A stretch of 64,000 nucleotides of DNA from Saprospirales bacterium (GTDB lineage Bacteria; Bacteroidota; Bacteroidia; Chitinophagales; Saprospiraceae), in contig JADJTT010000006.1 in the NCBI GenBank assembly GCA_016711045.1, positions 248,001-312,000 of the forward strand. Reading direction: 5' to 3'. Position 1 is the first letter of the stretch. Each line of letters starts with the position of its first letter. The translations under genes and the position numbers were made by a program. Of the stretch, positions 7,867 through 16,739 are shown one piece after another. The notes beneath the pieces were generated by a model. The model was not told the origin of the DNA. It did no database searches and was given only the letters and a program-made list of their open reading frames with translations.

Positions 7867-9357
7867 ATGAAGATGTCTCCAGTCCACGAAAGGATCTTGT
7901 TCGGCTTGAAGGTCAGGCAGTTTCGAAACAGTCTGGAACTTTCCTTTGCTGCGTTATCGGATTTGTCGGGCCTTTCCGTGTCCTACCTCAACGAGATCGA
8001 AAAGGGAAAAAAATACCCAAAACCGGAAAAGGCCAGGGCGTTGGCCAAGGCCCTGGGGGTATCGGTGGTGGAACTCACTTCCTTGCAGTTGGAAGGAAAT
8101 CTCGCGCCGGTGGGTGATTTGCTTCAATCCAATTTTTTGGAAGAATTGCCCCTCGAATTTTTTGGGATCGAACCCGCCAAAGTAATCGAGCTCATTGCCC
8201 AGGCGCCTAAAGAGGTTGGCGCGTTCATTTCCACATTGGTAGACCTGTCCCGCAACTACTCCCTTCGGGAGGAGAATTTTTATTTCGGGGCACTGCGTGC
8301 CTACCTGGAGATGCACCACAATTATTTTGAAGATCTCGAAGAGGCGGTCGATCGTTTTCGGAGGGAGCATGGCCAGTTGCCTGTGGGGGATAAGGATGTG
8401 GTGGCCTTTTTGAGGGGGCTATTGGAGAAACAGTATGGATACGAGATCGTGCAGAACGGGTTGTCGGAGTACCCCGAATTGGAAGACCTTCGGGCGGTAT
8501 ATCTTCCCCGCCACCGGCGGTTGCTTTTGCATGCCGGACTTTCGGAAGTGCAGCGGGCTTTTCAATATGGGAAAGAACTTGGCTTCCAGTATTTAGGGAT
8601 TTCCAGTCGTGCTCAAACTTCTTCTTTGCTTCGGGTACATTCGTTTGAGGAAGTATTGAATCATTTCAAAGCCAGTTATTTCTCTGCGGCTTTGTTGATC
8701 GACAGGAAAGCCTTTGTTCAGGATCTGCGGCATTTCCTGGAGCAGGATCACTGGGATGAAGGGATGATGCGCCATTGGTTTGTCAAGTATACCGCTTCCC
8801 CGGAGACGATTATTCAGCGCATGAGTAATCTGTTGCCGAGCGAGTTCGGAATCCGGAAATTTTTTGTCTGGCGCTTCATTCATACCCCTGATTCCGGTGC
8901 GGTGGCCATGGACCGGGAACTCAACCTGGTGCGCGACCGGTTGCCCTCCCGGCATACCGCCCAGGAACATTTCTGCAGGCGGTGGTCGGCGGTACGATTG
9001 CTGCATGTCGTCAACGGACAACACAAACCCCTGGCGTTGGCCCAACGTGCCCGGATCCATGATACGGATGATACGTACCTTTGCTTTACCATGGCACGTC
9101 CGGCTTTGCCGGAAGTAGACCACAAAGTCAGCATTACCCTTGGCTTGCTGATCGATGAAACGCTGGGTGAAAAAGTACAATTTTTACAAGATCCTGCCCT
9201 TGAAGACCAGGTAGTCAACCATACCTGCGAACGATGCGGCATAACAGATTGCCAGGAGCGCGTAGCGCCTCCCACACTCTTGAAAGCCAGGGAAAAGAAC
9301 CACCGGATCAAGGAGACGCTGAAGCGACTCAACGATGCAGGCGCCATGTCAGCATAA
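7867..9357 (+). CDS. XRE-family transcriptional regulator with ImmA/IrrE-like and DUF2083-like C-terminal regions
   Basis: The 496-residue protein has an N-terminal Cro/CI helix-turn-helix (about residues 8-65: SFAALSDLSGLSVSYLNEIE, then GKKYPKPEKARALAKALG). A region resembling the IrrE/ImmA metallopeptidase domain follows, with LSEVQRAFQYGKELGFQYLG near residues 226-245. In active members that segment reads HExGH. Here it is KELGF, so the zinc-binding motif is absent and proteolysis is unlikely. The C terminus carries a CERCGITDCQER cysteine cluster, as in short-chain fatty-acyl-CoA regulators (ScfR/DUF2083). It probably binds DNA and a metabolite. It is divergent from aconitase, so it may control central carbon genes, but this is inference. 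Confidence 0.82.
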   Translation: MKMSPVHERILFGLKVRQFRNSLELSFAALSDLSGLSVSYLNEIEKGKKYPKPEKARALAKALGVSVVELTSLQLEGNLAPVGDLLQSNFLEELPLEFFGIEPAKVIELIAQAPKEVGAFISTLVDLSRNYSLREENFYFGALRAYLEMHHNYFEDLEEAVDRFRREHGQLPVGDKDVVAFLRGLLEKQYGYEIVQNGLSEYPELEDLRAVYLPRHRRLLLHAGLSEVQRAFQYGKELGFQYLGISSRAQTSSLLRVHSFEEVLNHFKASYFSAALLIDRKAFVQDLRHFLEQDHWDEGMMRHWFVKYTASPETIIQRMSNLLPSEFGIRKFFVWRFIHTPDSGAVAMDRELNLVRDRLPSRHTAQEHFCRRWSAVRLLHVVNGQHKPLALAQRARIHDTDDTYLCFTMARPALPEVDHKVSITLGLLIDETLGEKVQFLQDPALEDQVVNHTCERCGITDCQERVAPPTLLKAREKNHRIKETLKRLNDAGAMSA

Positions 9358-9365
9358 CAAATCCC

Positions 9366-10391
9366 TTAAGTTGAAGCGTGTTTGGGCTGCAATTCCGGCC
9401 AGCGCTGAGGAACCTCCTGGATCCCATCTACGGTTCTTCGCATACCTTCTTCCAGGGAAATAGGCCGGAAGCCGAGGTCTTCCCGGCTTTTCCGGGTGGA
9501 AACCAGCCAGTCGGTAGTGAATTTCTCTGCCCCATGGACAGTGAGGAGCGGGCGCCTGTGGGTCCAACGGGCTAGAAACTCGCCTCCCTTGCCCAATAAC
9601 CGCATCAGGAAGGGAGGTATCCGGAACAAGTTGAGGTTTCGTCCGCTTATATGCTGCAGGATATCGAACAGCTCATTGTACGTGGCATTTTGCCCACCGA
9701 GAATGTAACCTTCTCCACTTTTGCCCTTGTCCATCATCAAGATCATGCCTTTCACTACATCTTCCACGAATACGTAATTTCCATAACTTTTGCCGGTACC
9801 CGGGATGATCCGCCAGGTGCCATTGAGCGTGCCTTCAATGATAGCTGTCAAAGAGTTGCCGTAGCTTTTGAGGCCAGGCCCATATACCCGGGTGGGGTAG
9901 GCGATGAGGATTTCCAGCCCTTCATCCAGGAAATTTTTAGCTACTTCCATCTGGTGGTATTTCGACAGCTCATAAGGTTCGTGGAGGTTTGCGAGATTAT
10001 CGGTTTGCTCATCCACCATCCGGCCGTTGCGGGAAGGTCCGAAAATGCCGCAGGAAGAGCTAACGAGGACCCTCCTCACGTCTTGATACCGGCAAGCCCG
10101 CAACAGCGTTTGGGTGCCAAGCACATTGATGCGATGGAAAATTTTGGGATTTTCTTCCCAGGGGCTGACGATAGAAGCCAGGTGAAAGGCAGCATCGCAT
10201 CCGGCTGCTGATCTTGCCACATCCGGGTAGCTCAAAATATCTCCTTCGAACAGAGTGATGCCGGGATGAAGGAGTTTAGAGGTGTCTGTTCCCTGGAGAA
10301 TGAATGCGTTTACGGAATGTCCGTGTTGGAGCAGGGCGTGGACGAGATGGGTCCCGATATATCCGTTTGCTCCGGTAACCAGGTATTTCAT
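9366..10391 (-). CDS. NAD-dependent epimerase/dehydratase (extended SDR, dihydroflavonol-reductase-like)
   Basis: The 341-residue extended short-chain dehydrogenase/reductase has the N-terminal nucleotide motif TGANGYIGTHL. VSSSCGIFGPS provides the active-site Ser, and YELSKYHQME provides the YxxxK pair (Tyr/Lys). The substrate side includes YPTRVYGPG. The resemblance is to the DFR/HpnA-like branch that acts on ketone or sugar intermediates; the substrate cannot be deduced. It is the last gene of a minus-strand run (SDR, DUF6134-like, DUF2062, this gene), 28 bp after the DUF2062 stop. Together with the upstream SDR, the run may modify a lipid or terpenoid, which is speculative. Confidence 0.88.
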   Translation of the reverse strand: MKYLVTGANGYIGTHLVHALLQHGHSVNAFILQGTDTSKLLHPGITLFEGDILSYPDVARSAAGCDAAFHLASIVSPWEENPKIFHRINVLGTQTLLRACRYQDVRRVLVSSSCGIFGPSRNGRMVDEQTDNLANLHEPYELSKYHQMEVAKNFLDEGLEILIAYPTRVYGPGLKSYGNSLTAIIEGTLNGTWRIIPGTGKSYGNYVFVEDVVKGMILMMDKGKSGEGYILGGQNATYNELFDILQHISGRNLNLFRIPPFLMRLLGKGGEFLARWTHRRPLLTVHGAEKFTTDWLVSTRKSREDLGFRPISLEEGMRRTVDGIQEVPQRWPELQPKHAST

Positions 10392-10419
10392 GTGATTGGG
10401 TTTTAGGTTTGTATAAAAA

Positions 10420-10869
10420 TCAGGATGCCTGAAAACGTATGATAGTGGAACGAACCGACCAGAACAGGAACAGGGCTATGGGAATAGCCACGACCAAACA
10501 GCCAAACGACAGTACCAGGAAAAAAGCCCCATCGGCCCACAGCGCCTGCCACATGGTACTCAGGTCCCAGTTGTCGGCGGTCCCCGTATCCTTTCCCGTC
10601 AAAAGACGGCCCACCGCATAGGCCAGCGCGTAATAAGGCGGCCCCGTGAAAGGATTGATGAGGAAGATCCCAAGCAGGGTGGCCGGTTTATTCCATTTAA
10701 AAAGCGTGGCCAGCAGAAAGGCAATACCGATGCGAAGAGTGAAGATAGGCAACGTGCCCACCAGAAATCCGACTGCATACCCTGCGGCGATTTGATGTGG
10801 GGTGGCTTTGATAGCCCCCAGTTTGGTACGTAAATACCGCGAATATCGCTGTGCTACTGCGTTTTTCAT
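10420..10869 (-). CDS. DUF2062 domain-containing membrane protein
   Basis: This 149-residue inner-membrane protein shows the DUF2062 signature. An N-terminal amphipathic stretch is followed by ATPHQIAAGYAVGFLVGTLP. Next come a second hydrophobic helix (GIAFLLATLFKWN), the FLINPFTGPPYYALAYAVG loop, and a C-terminal TM helix (GAFFLVLSFGCLVVAIPIALFLFW). The molecular role of DUF2062 proteins is unknown. They often sit near lipid or glycan genes. The start ATG overlaps the stop of the upstream DUF6134-like gene (ATGA), implying coupled translation. Confidence 0.85.
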   Translation of the reverse strand: MKNAVAQRYSRYLRTKLGAIKATPHQIAAGYAVGFLVGTLPIFTLRIGIAFLLATLFKWNKPATLLGIFLINPFTGPPYYALAYAVGRLLTGKDTGTADNWDLSTMWQALWADGAFFLVLSFGCLVVAIPIALFLFWSVRSTIIRFQAS

Positions 10870-11453
10870 GGCTTTCGGATCAAATCAAATTCCACGATCC
10901 CCGCATCGATATCGACGCGCTGGAGGTCTTGGTTTTTGTATTGGTAAAGGGTCTTTCTGCCTTTGGAATTGGTCTTTTGGTAGGTAAAAGGGGCATCTTT
11001 CTCCAAGGAGAAAAAACTGCCGCCCTCTTCTGAATAGGCCTTATCTACACCCACTGGCTCGTCGAAGAGTAACATTATAGATGAATAGTAGATAGGATAC
11101 TCCAGGGTGGATTTAAGTTTTTCATCCTTAAAAAACTCGTATACACTGCCAGCTCTTTTCGTCACGGTATGGGAATACGGATTTCCATTAAGTGTGGTTG
11201 TCACATCTGCCTCCTGAAGAATGCCTTCCTGATAGACTACTCTGGTGTAATATTGCACCTCGATCTTTTGGATAATGCGGGTGCTAATGAAGGTGTTGTT
11301 CGTGAATATTTTCTGCTTGCCATCCGTTATTTTGGTAGCAGTGACCTCCCCTAGGGCTTTTCCGCGAAAGATAAGTTGAAAAGCAACAGATTCAGCAGAA
11401 GGAGAGAAGGCCAGCGATAAACATAATGAGGATAAAAGGACCAGCGCAGTCAT
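10866..11453 (-). CDS. DUF6134-like secreted protein
   Basis: The 195-residue protein has a signal peptide (MTALVLLSSLCLSLAFSPSAES). A predicted beta-rich domain with alternating strands follows (VAFQLIFRGKALGEVTAT, FISTRIIQKIEVQYYTRVVY, SYEF-like segments and EYPIYYSSIMLLFDEP). It resembles the DUF6134 family of Bacteroidota periplasmic proteins. No catalytic motif is evident. It lies 18 bp downstream of the frame-corrected end of the SDR gene and overlaps the DUF2062 gene by 4 bp. The family name is from memory of the pattern and needs a profile search. The protein-coding call itself is firm. Confidence 0.7.
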   Translation of the reverse strand: MTALVLLSSLCLSLAFSPSAESVAFQLIFRGKALGEVTATKITDGKQKIFTNNTFISTRIIQKIEVQYYTRVVYQEGILQEADVTTTLNGNPYSHTVTKRAGSVYEFFKDEKLKSTLEYPIYYSSIMLLFDEPVGVDKAYSEEGGSFFSLEKDAPFTYQKTNSKGRKTLYQYKNQDLQRVDIDAGIVEFDLIRKP

Positions 11454-11471
11454 AGTGTTGATTTTTTGTTG

Positions 11472-12316
11472 TCAAACGAGGGTGTCATGGTATGATAGTG
11501 GGCTTTTTTTGGTGTCGAGTTTTTTGATTGAGTCAAGGTTGTTTCTGAACGTATAATCCAACAGCCAGGGAACAAACCGGGATACCAGGTAGTACACTTT
11601 ACCACTCCATCCCACCACGGTTTTAAATTTTTTTCTATCCAGGGCGCGAAATACCGCTTTTGCTACCCGGTCCGAGTAGCCGCAAAAGGGTGATTTCGCT
11701 CGGGCAAGCTTTTCCAGGATCCATCACTGAAGATAATTCTTTTTTCAGGGTCGTTTTTGGTAATGCCTACGTAAATAATACCTACATGGGTACCTTTCTG
11801 GTATAATTCTGCCCTAAGTGATTCCGCCAGGGCTGTCTGGGCCATTTTCGACAAACAGTATGGGCATTGGAAAGGAATTCCCCGCAAACCGGCCAGAGAG
11901 GAGATAAAAAGGATGTGCCCTTTGGATGCTTTTATATGTGGGAGTGCCTCCCGAGTTGCATAAAGAGAACCCAGTAAGTTTACGTCTACCACCTGTTGAA
12001 ATATTTCAGGATGTGTATCTTCGAAAAATCCTTTTGAACTTATCCCGGCATTATTGATGAGTATATCGATACGACCGTACTTACGGAGGGTATGGACAAT
12101 CAATTGCCGGCAATCTTCCGGGCTGGAAATGTCAGCTGGAAAAGAATCTGCTTCTATTCCACTTTCGCTGAGTTGAAAATGCGTCCTTGCAAGTTTGGCA
12201 GTGTCCCTTCCATTTAGCACTACAGTGGCGCCTTCTTCTCCTAATCGCCGGGCAATAGCTCTCCCGATTCCCATACTGGATCCGGTTACGATGGCTACTT
12301 TGTCTTTTAGTTTCAT
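11472..12316 (-). pseudogene. SDR-family NAD(P)-dependent oxidoreductase, frameshifted near 3' end
   Basis: The start ATG at 12316 gives MKLKDKVAIVTGSSMGIGRA, the classical SDR Rossmann motif TGxxxGxG. NNAG, the catalytic Ser (FISSLAG) and the YxxxK pair (YCLSKMAQ) follow. The open frame stops at 11663, but the next frame continues SPFCGYSDRVAKAVFRALDR and RKKFKTVVGWSGKVYYL to a stop at 11472, which is the usual C terminus of these ~280-residue enzymes. One missing base in the A-run (T-run on the plus strand, 11694-11696) explains the break. All catalytic residues precede it. It heads a four-gene minus-strand run. A 9-bp GC-rich hairpin (12341-12362) lies just upstream. Confidence 0.8.
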
Positions 12317-12340
12317 GATGGTAGGGTTTTTAGACTGTAT

Positions 12341-12362
12341 CCCCCCGGACATTTCCGGGGGG
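12341..12362. repeat. GC-rich hairpin upstream of the SDR gene
   Basis: The arms CCCCCCGGA (12341-12349) and TCCGGGGGG (12354-12362) are perfect complements around CATT. The hairpin sits 24 bp upstream of the SDR start on the minus strand and has no T-run. Its role is unknown. A second stem-like run (GGGGGC AAAA CCCCC, then Ts) is at about 12423-12442. Nothing else is evident in 12317-12525. Confidence 0.4.
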
Positions 12363-12525
12363 AGTTCGTCAGGTTTTAGGTTCCCATTCAGAGGGGGTGT
12401 CTATTTTCTTCCCCTCAAAGATGGGGGCAAAACCCCCTTTTTGCTAAAGCTTATTGTTGCTTAAGACGCCCTGATTGTTGCATGTCGGAAAAATGATGGC
12501 AACTATTGTGTCAGGTGTTGCATGG

Positions 12526-15372
12526 TTATGCCTGGTTGCGAAACTCTCCGGGTGTTTTCCCGGTTTCTTCCTTGAAAAGCCTGGAAAAATAATTGGGCTC
12601 CAAGCCGATCTGGAAAGCGATCTCCGAGATGGTCAGTTCGGTTTGAAGGAGGAGTTCGCGGGCTTTTTGTACCCGAATGGCATTAATGAAGGAGGAGGCT
12701 GAGTGGCCGGTAAGGGCCGTGATCTTCCGGTGCAATTGGGAGCGGCTCATCGCGGTTTCTCGAGCCAGTTGAGTGGCGCCGAATCCCTCCTGACCAAAGT
12801 TTGCCTCCACGATGGTCCGGAGTTTTGCCAAAAAGGCGTCTTCCACTTCAAAATACTCCCTCAGACTAGGCTCCGTGCCAAGCGGAAGTGGTTGTGCAGG
12901 GGTGAGTTTGCTGTATCGTTCCTGCAATTTTTTCCGTAGCTGTACAAAATTTTGCAGATAAAGGAACAATTCTTTCTGATTGAAGGGCTTGGACAGGTAG
13001 GCGTCGGCTCCTCGTTGAAGGCCGGTGAGCCGGTCCTCCATACTGGCCTTTGCGGTAGCCAGGATGATGGGGATGTGGCTGGTGCGTTCGTCGGCTTTAA
13101 GGGTGGTGCACAGTTCGAGACCGTCCTTTTCTGGCATGACGACATCGCTGAGCACGACGTCCGGAACAAGGGCAATGGCTTTTTCAATACCTTCTGCGCC
13201 ATCGTAAGCGACCACGACATTGAAATCCTTTTCCAATAATTGCCGCAGGTATAGCACGACGTCGTAATTGTCTTCAACGATGAGCGCCAGTGGTTTTTCC
13301 TTGTCGTATTTTTCAGGTTGGAATTCCTGTTTATCGGGCTCTCCCTCCATATCGATCTCAATAGGGGTGAGCTCGCGGAGGGGCGCCTGAGGCGCCTGCC
13401 GGGTCACCGGGAGGTATAGACTGAACACGGACCCTTGTCCGGGATTGCTGCTTACGGCGATGGTTCCCTTCATAAGCTTAACCAACTCTCGTGTGATGGA
13501 AAGCCCTAATCCACTTCCCTGGCCTTTTTTCCGGACGGATCCGCTTTGATAAAAGCGTTCGAAGAGGTTATCCAGTTCTTCTTTATTCATTCCGATGCCT
13601 GTGTCCTTAACCTGGATCATGAGCGTTCCTCTGTGCGGACCGGTGAGCGGGGCTTTTACCAATACCGTGATTTTTCCTTCTTCCCCTGTGAATTTAATGG
13701 CGTTGGAAATCAGGTTGGTCATGATGTCCTGGATCTTTTCCGCATCGAAGTCCAGTTCCCACTTTTCCAGGTCGGTGAGGAAGGTCAGGTGGATGCCCTT
13801 ACTCCAGGCAAAGGCCTGGAAAGAAAAGACGAGATACCGCATGAACTCTATAATGTCGCCCTGCCGAAGCTGTAGGTCCATCCGCCCTGATTGGAGCTTG
13901 GACAGGTTCAGCATCCGGTCGAGGAGCCGCACCAACCGGTCTCCATTCTGCCTGATCAATGACAGTTTTTGCAATTGCTTGTCGTCGTGGAGCCCTTCGC
14001 TCAATTGCGCTGTAAATCCCTGAATGACGGTAAGCGGGGTGCGAAATTCATGGGTGATGTTGGTGTAAAACCGGGTCTTGAATGCATCGGTCTCCTTCAA
14101 CACCAATGCCTCGCGCTCTTCTTTAATAAGTCTTTTAAGCCGGTAGCCCAACCCCAGGGTAAACAGCAACACTTCTCCAAACCCCCCAACCTGGGTGTAA
14201 ATGAATTTAATTCCCGTGCCAGCCACGACAGATAGGGCGTTGGGTACGATGCCCAATGTGAGCAACAGGGTACCGCCAAAAATGAACCAGCGGTGGCTGC
14301 CACTTTCCTTGGTAAACCAAAGAAAAATGACCATTCCCAAATATTCTGCCACAATAAATAGCGCCGTGAGGTTGTCGGCAAGGGGCATTTTATGAAAAAT
14401 ATAGAAAATGATCGAAGAAGCTATCAAAAAGGCTATCCGTAAGGCCATCAACACTTGGACAGCTTTGTCCCAACGGGGGTAAGTTCTGGGTAAGTCGAGG
14501 AACACCCGGATGAATTGGAGGTAGGAAACATCCATCAGGCAAAGGGCCAGGTAAAGCACCAATTGAAGAAACATTGGGTTTTCGCGCAAAAAAGGCAGTT
14601 CAATCAGAATGCTGAAAAACTCCAGCAGGTAAATGAAGACGCCTAACTGGAAAAGGGAGTGGAAGAGAAATGCTTTGTCGCGCGTGACGATATAAAGGAG
14701 CAGGCTCAAGGAAAAAAAAGTCAGCAAAAATCCAATGAAAAACCAATTTTTCTGGATGGTGATTACCTTGTTCCAGTTGTGAAAGAAGTCTTCACGGGTG
14801 AGCCTGGCATCCAGGCTGGGCTTCCTGTTGTTTAGGGGCTTTAATTGAAAATAGAGGGTGATGGTGTCCTGGCTGAGTTGATTTAAGGATACCCGTTCTG
14901 CATACTGGTTGCCGTAGCTAAAGTCTTTTTTTCGGCTGGGGATCAATAGCCCGGTATACATGGTGTCCAGCACATTCCCTTTATTGTCTTGCAGAAATAT
15001 AGTGGTGTGGTCTCCTTTTCCGGTAAATAAATACCAGGGCCCCGACCGGCAGCTTTCGGGGAGCTCGTTGATCAGCGTAACCCGGGTCCAATAGATTTTT
15101 CCGGCATCGAGCCTTACAGGCCGGTCAGGCTTTCGCTGGGGGTAGTATTGGTCGAGAAAGGCAGTATAAGGGATAAATCGATCGCTCCAGACGGGCTTGC
15201 GCAGGTCTTGCAGAGAGACCTCCTCCTTGTCGAGGGCCAGGATGAACAGGTTGGGAAGGAGGTCGTATTCCTCCTGGAGGGCAGTAATATGAAAGGTATT
15301 GGATTGGCACAACGCCGACACGCTTGCCAAGAGTGCAAGCAGAAATACAGCAGTTAGGGCAGGCCACTTCAT
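12526..15372 (-). CDS. Hybrid sensor histidine kinase/response regulator with 7TM-DISM sensor and AraC output
   Basis: This 948-residue one-protein signalling system has its domains in the following order. A signal peptide (to about residue 24) precedes a periplasmic 7TMR-DISM extracellular beta domain (about 30-190). Seven membrane helices span about 205-400. HisKA follows with the phospho-acceptor His near 441 (NITHEFRTPLT). The HATPase_c domain contains NLISNAIKFTG, DTGIGMNKEE and GSGLGLSITREL. A receiver has the phospho-Asp near 744 (VVLSDVVMPEKDG). The C-terminal AraC-type helix-turn-helix pair is LTISEIAFQIGLEPNYFSRL. It likely senses a periplasmic ligand and regulates transcription directly. 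Its target is unknown; the redox operon downstream is a candidate by proximity only. Confidence 0.93.
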   Translation of the reverse strand: MKWPALTAVFLLALLASVSALCQSNTFHITALQEEYDLLPNLFILALDKEEVSLQDLRKPVWSDRFIPYTAFLDQYYPQRKPDRPVRLDAGKIYWTRVTLINELPESCRSGPWYLFTGKGDHTTIFLQDNKGNVLDTMYTGLLIPSRKKDFSYGNQYAERVSLNQLSQDTITLYFQLKPLNNRKPSLDARLTREDFFHNWNKVITIQKNWFFIGFLLTFFSLSLLLYIVTRDKAFLFHSLFQLGVFIYLLEFFSILIELPFLRENPMFLQLVLYLALCLMDVSYLQFIRVFLDLPRTYPRWDKAVQVLMALRIAFLIASSIIFYIFHKMPLADNLTALFIVAEYLGMVIFLWFTKESGSHRWFIFGGTLLLTLGIVPNALSVVAGTGIKFIYTQVGGFGEVLLFTLGLGYRLKRLIKEEREALVLKETDAFKTRFYTNITHEFRTPLTVIQGFTAQLSEGLHDDKQLQKLSLIRQNGDRLVRLLDRMLNLSKLQSGRMDLQLRQGDIIEFMRYLVFSFQAFAWSKGIHLTFLTDLEKWELDFDAEKIQDIMTNLISNAIKFTGEEGKITVLVKAPLTGPHRGTLMIQVKDTGIGMNKEELDNLFERFYQSGSVRKKGQGSGLGLSITRELVKLMKGTIAVSSNPGQGSVFSLYLPVTRQAPQAPLRELTPIEIDMEGEPDKQEFQPEKYDKEKPLALIVEDNYDVVLYLRQLLEKDFNVVVAYDGAEGIEKAIALVPDVVLSDVVMPEKDGLELCTTLKADERTSHIPIILATAKASMEDRLTGLQRGADAYLSKPFNQKELFLYLQNFVQLRKKLQERYSKLTPAQPLPLGTEPSLREYFEVEDAFLAKLRTIVEANFGQEGFGATQLARETAMSRSQLHRKITALTGHSASSFINAIRVQKARELLLQTELTISEIAFQIGLEPNYFSRLFKEETGKTPGEFRNQA

Positions 15373-15525
15373 CCGGGAGGTTTTAAGGTGTGACGGATGT
15401 GCAATGGGAAAATGGCCTATCCCCTAAAATTAAGCTGTTTTTTGATATTTCCAAAGTAGGAAGGAAGGGATGGGGCTGTCCCAAAAGTCGCTTACGCCTC
15501 ATGAAACGGCCCCATACCTGAAAAG

Positions 15526-16278
15526 TCAATTATTCGGTGCTCCGTCGTTGATCCAAAGCTGGATCTGTTCAATGTAACAGGCGGGCATCTTAGATACGTT
15601 GGGCGGCATGGGCTTAAATCCGGCCTGATGGTCGACAGCTCCCAATAATTTCCCGTTATCCACCTGGGTGATGATCTGGTTGTAGTTGAGCAGTTGGATA
15701 CTACCGCCTGGGTTCACATTGCCGTGGCAACCTTCGCAGTGGGTTTTCAGTAGTGGCGCGATCGACCCCGCAAATGTCACGTTATCGGTGGTGCAGTCGT
15801 CGCAGGTCAGATCCTGGGCGCCCTGAGTGATCCATTTCAAAATCACAGCCTTTTGATCGGCCGTCAGGGCGGGCTGTGGAGCTTGTGGCATACGGTCTTC
15901 CCCACTGGCAAAGAGGGATTTATAAATTTTGGAGTTGGAGGGATTGCTCACTTTGATACCGCCGGTAGAAAGGACATGGGCGTAATCGACCAAAATAACG
16001 CCTTCCTTGTGGCTGGCTACATCGTGGCAGCCGGACATCGTGCAATTGGAGATCAGGATGGGCAATACATCTTTTTGAAAGTAAACGGTATCCGGATCGC
16101 AAGGGTGCAGATTCCATGCAATAGTGTCGTCGGGGATGGTATCGATGATGATGGGCAACGTATCGATCGGTTGGACCCACAGGTCGCCGATATATACGGG
16201 TTCGCGTTGGCATGACTGGAACTGGAAGGCGAAAATTACACCCAGAAGTACCAGGCAATAGAAGAAAAGTTTTTTCAT
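15526..16278 (-). CDS. Dihaem c-type cytochrome-like lipoprotein (paralogue of 18238-18900)
   Basis: The ATG at 16278 gives a lipoprotein signal (MKKLFFYCLVLLGVIFAFQF, lipobox SC), so the protein is probably membrane-anchored on the periplasmic side. Two haem-attachment-like motifs are visible: an unusual CX4CH (NCTMSGCHD) and a standard CX2CH (HCEGCHG). Each is followed by Met-containing segments (EDRMPQAP, KPMPPNVSKMP) that could supply axial ligands. The domain pattern resembles the planctomycete-type cytochrome C/PSCyt modules. The product of 18238-18900 has the same layout, including the closing motif IQLWINDGAPNN versus IQAWVNAGTPNN. It is the last gene of the redox operon. The electron donor and acceptor are unknown. 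Confidence 0.83.
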   Translation of the reverse strand: MKKLFFYCLVLLGVIFAFQFQSCQREPVYIGDLWVQPIDTLPIIIDTIPDDTIAWNLHPCDPDTVYFQKDVLPILISNCTMSGCHDVASHKEGVILVDYAHVLSTGGIKVSNPSNSKIYKSLFASGEDRMPQAPQPALTADQKAVILKWITQGAQDLTCDDCTTDNVTFAGSIAPLLKTHCEGCHGNVNPGGSIQLLNYNQIITQVDNGKLLGAVDHQAGFKPMPPNVSKMPACYIEQIQLWINDGAPNN

Positions 16279-16313
16279 GACTTGACTGTTATGTTCGTTT
16301 TGAAGGAATGAGA

Positions 16314-16739
16314 TTATTTGGTGACTTCCGTGCAACGGTTGAGGACCACGTCGGTCAGATAGCCGGTGCAGATGCCTTTGAAACAGACTTTTTCTCCGAC
16401 CTGGAAATCGGTGCGGAGATGTTCGCTCAGGTTATCCAACTCGCACAATACGCCCCCGAGCAGATCTCCTGCCTCCAGTTGGATCGTAACGACGTCATTT
16501 TCATTGGAAACTTGCGCGACCGTGCCGCAGACCTGTACGATCTTGTCCAGGTATTGGCTGTTGGCGGTGGTCTCGTCGGTTGAATACTGGTTGAAGAGTT
16601 CTGTGGCCTCCAGGGTGATGTCAGCTTTGGCATCCACTACATCCCGGTGGGGCTTGTTCCACATTTTGTATCCGATATACCCGCCAACCAGAAAGGCAAG
16701 CGCGAGGCCTATTAAGCCATATTTTACAATTGCATTCAT
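16314..16739 (-). CDS. OB-fold (tRNA_anti-like) membrane-anchored protein
   Basis: The 141-residue protein has an N-terminal hydrophobic anchor (YGLIGLALAFLVGGYIGYKMW). A small beta domain follows (KIVQVCGTVAQVSNENDVVT, VLCELDNLSEHL, GEKVCFKGICTGYLTDVVLN) matching the pattern of the tRNA_anti-like OB-fold family, which is not known to bind tRNA. Four cysteines are conserved within the fold. Its start overlaps the stop of the DUF5777 gene (TGATG), so it is co-translated with it. Its place between a barrel protein and a cytochrome suggests a periplasmic assembly or binding role, but the function is unknown. Confidence 0.75.
   Translation of the reverse strand: MNAIVKYGLIGLALAFLVGGYIGYKMWNKPHRDVVDAKADITLEATELFNQYSTDETTANSQYLDKIVQVCGTVAQVSNENDVVTIQLEAGDLLGGVLCELDNLSEHLRTDFQVGEKVCFKGICTGYLTDVVLNRCTEVTK

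Noticed and set aside
12423..12442. Terminator after the hybrid kinase gene
   Set aside because: The stem has its T-run on the plus strand, while the gene is on the minus strand, so orientation does not fit.
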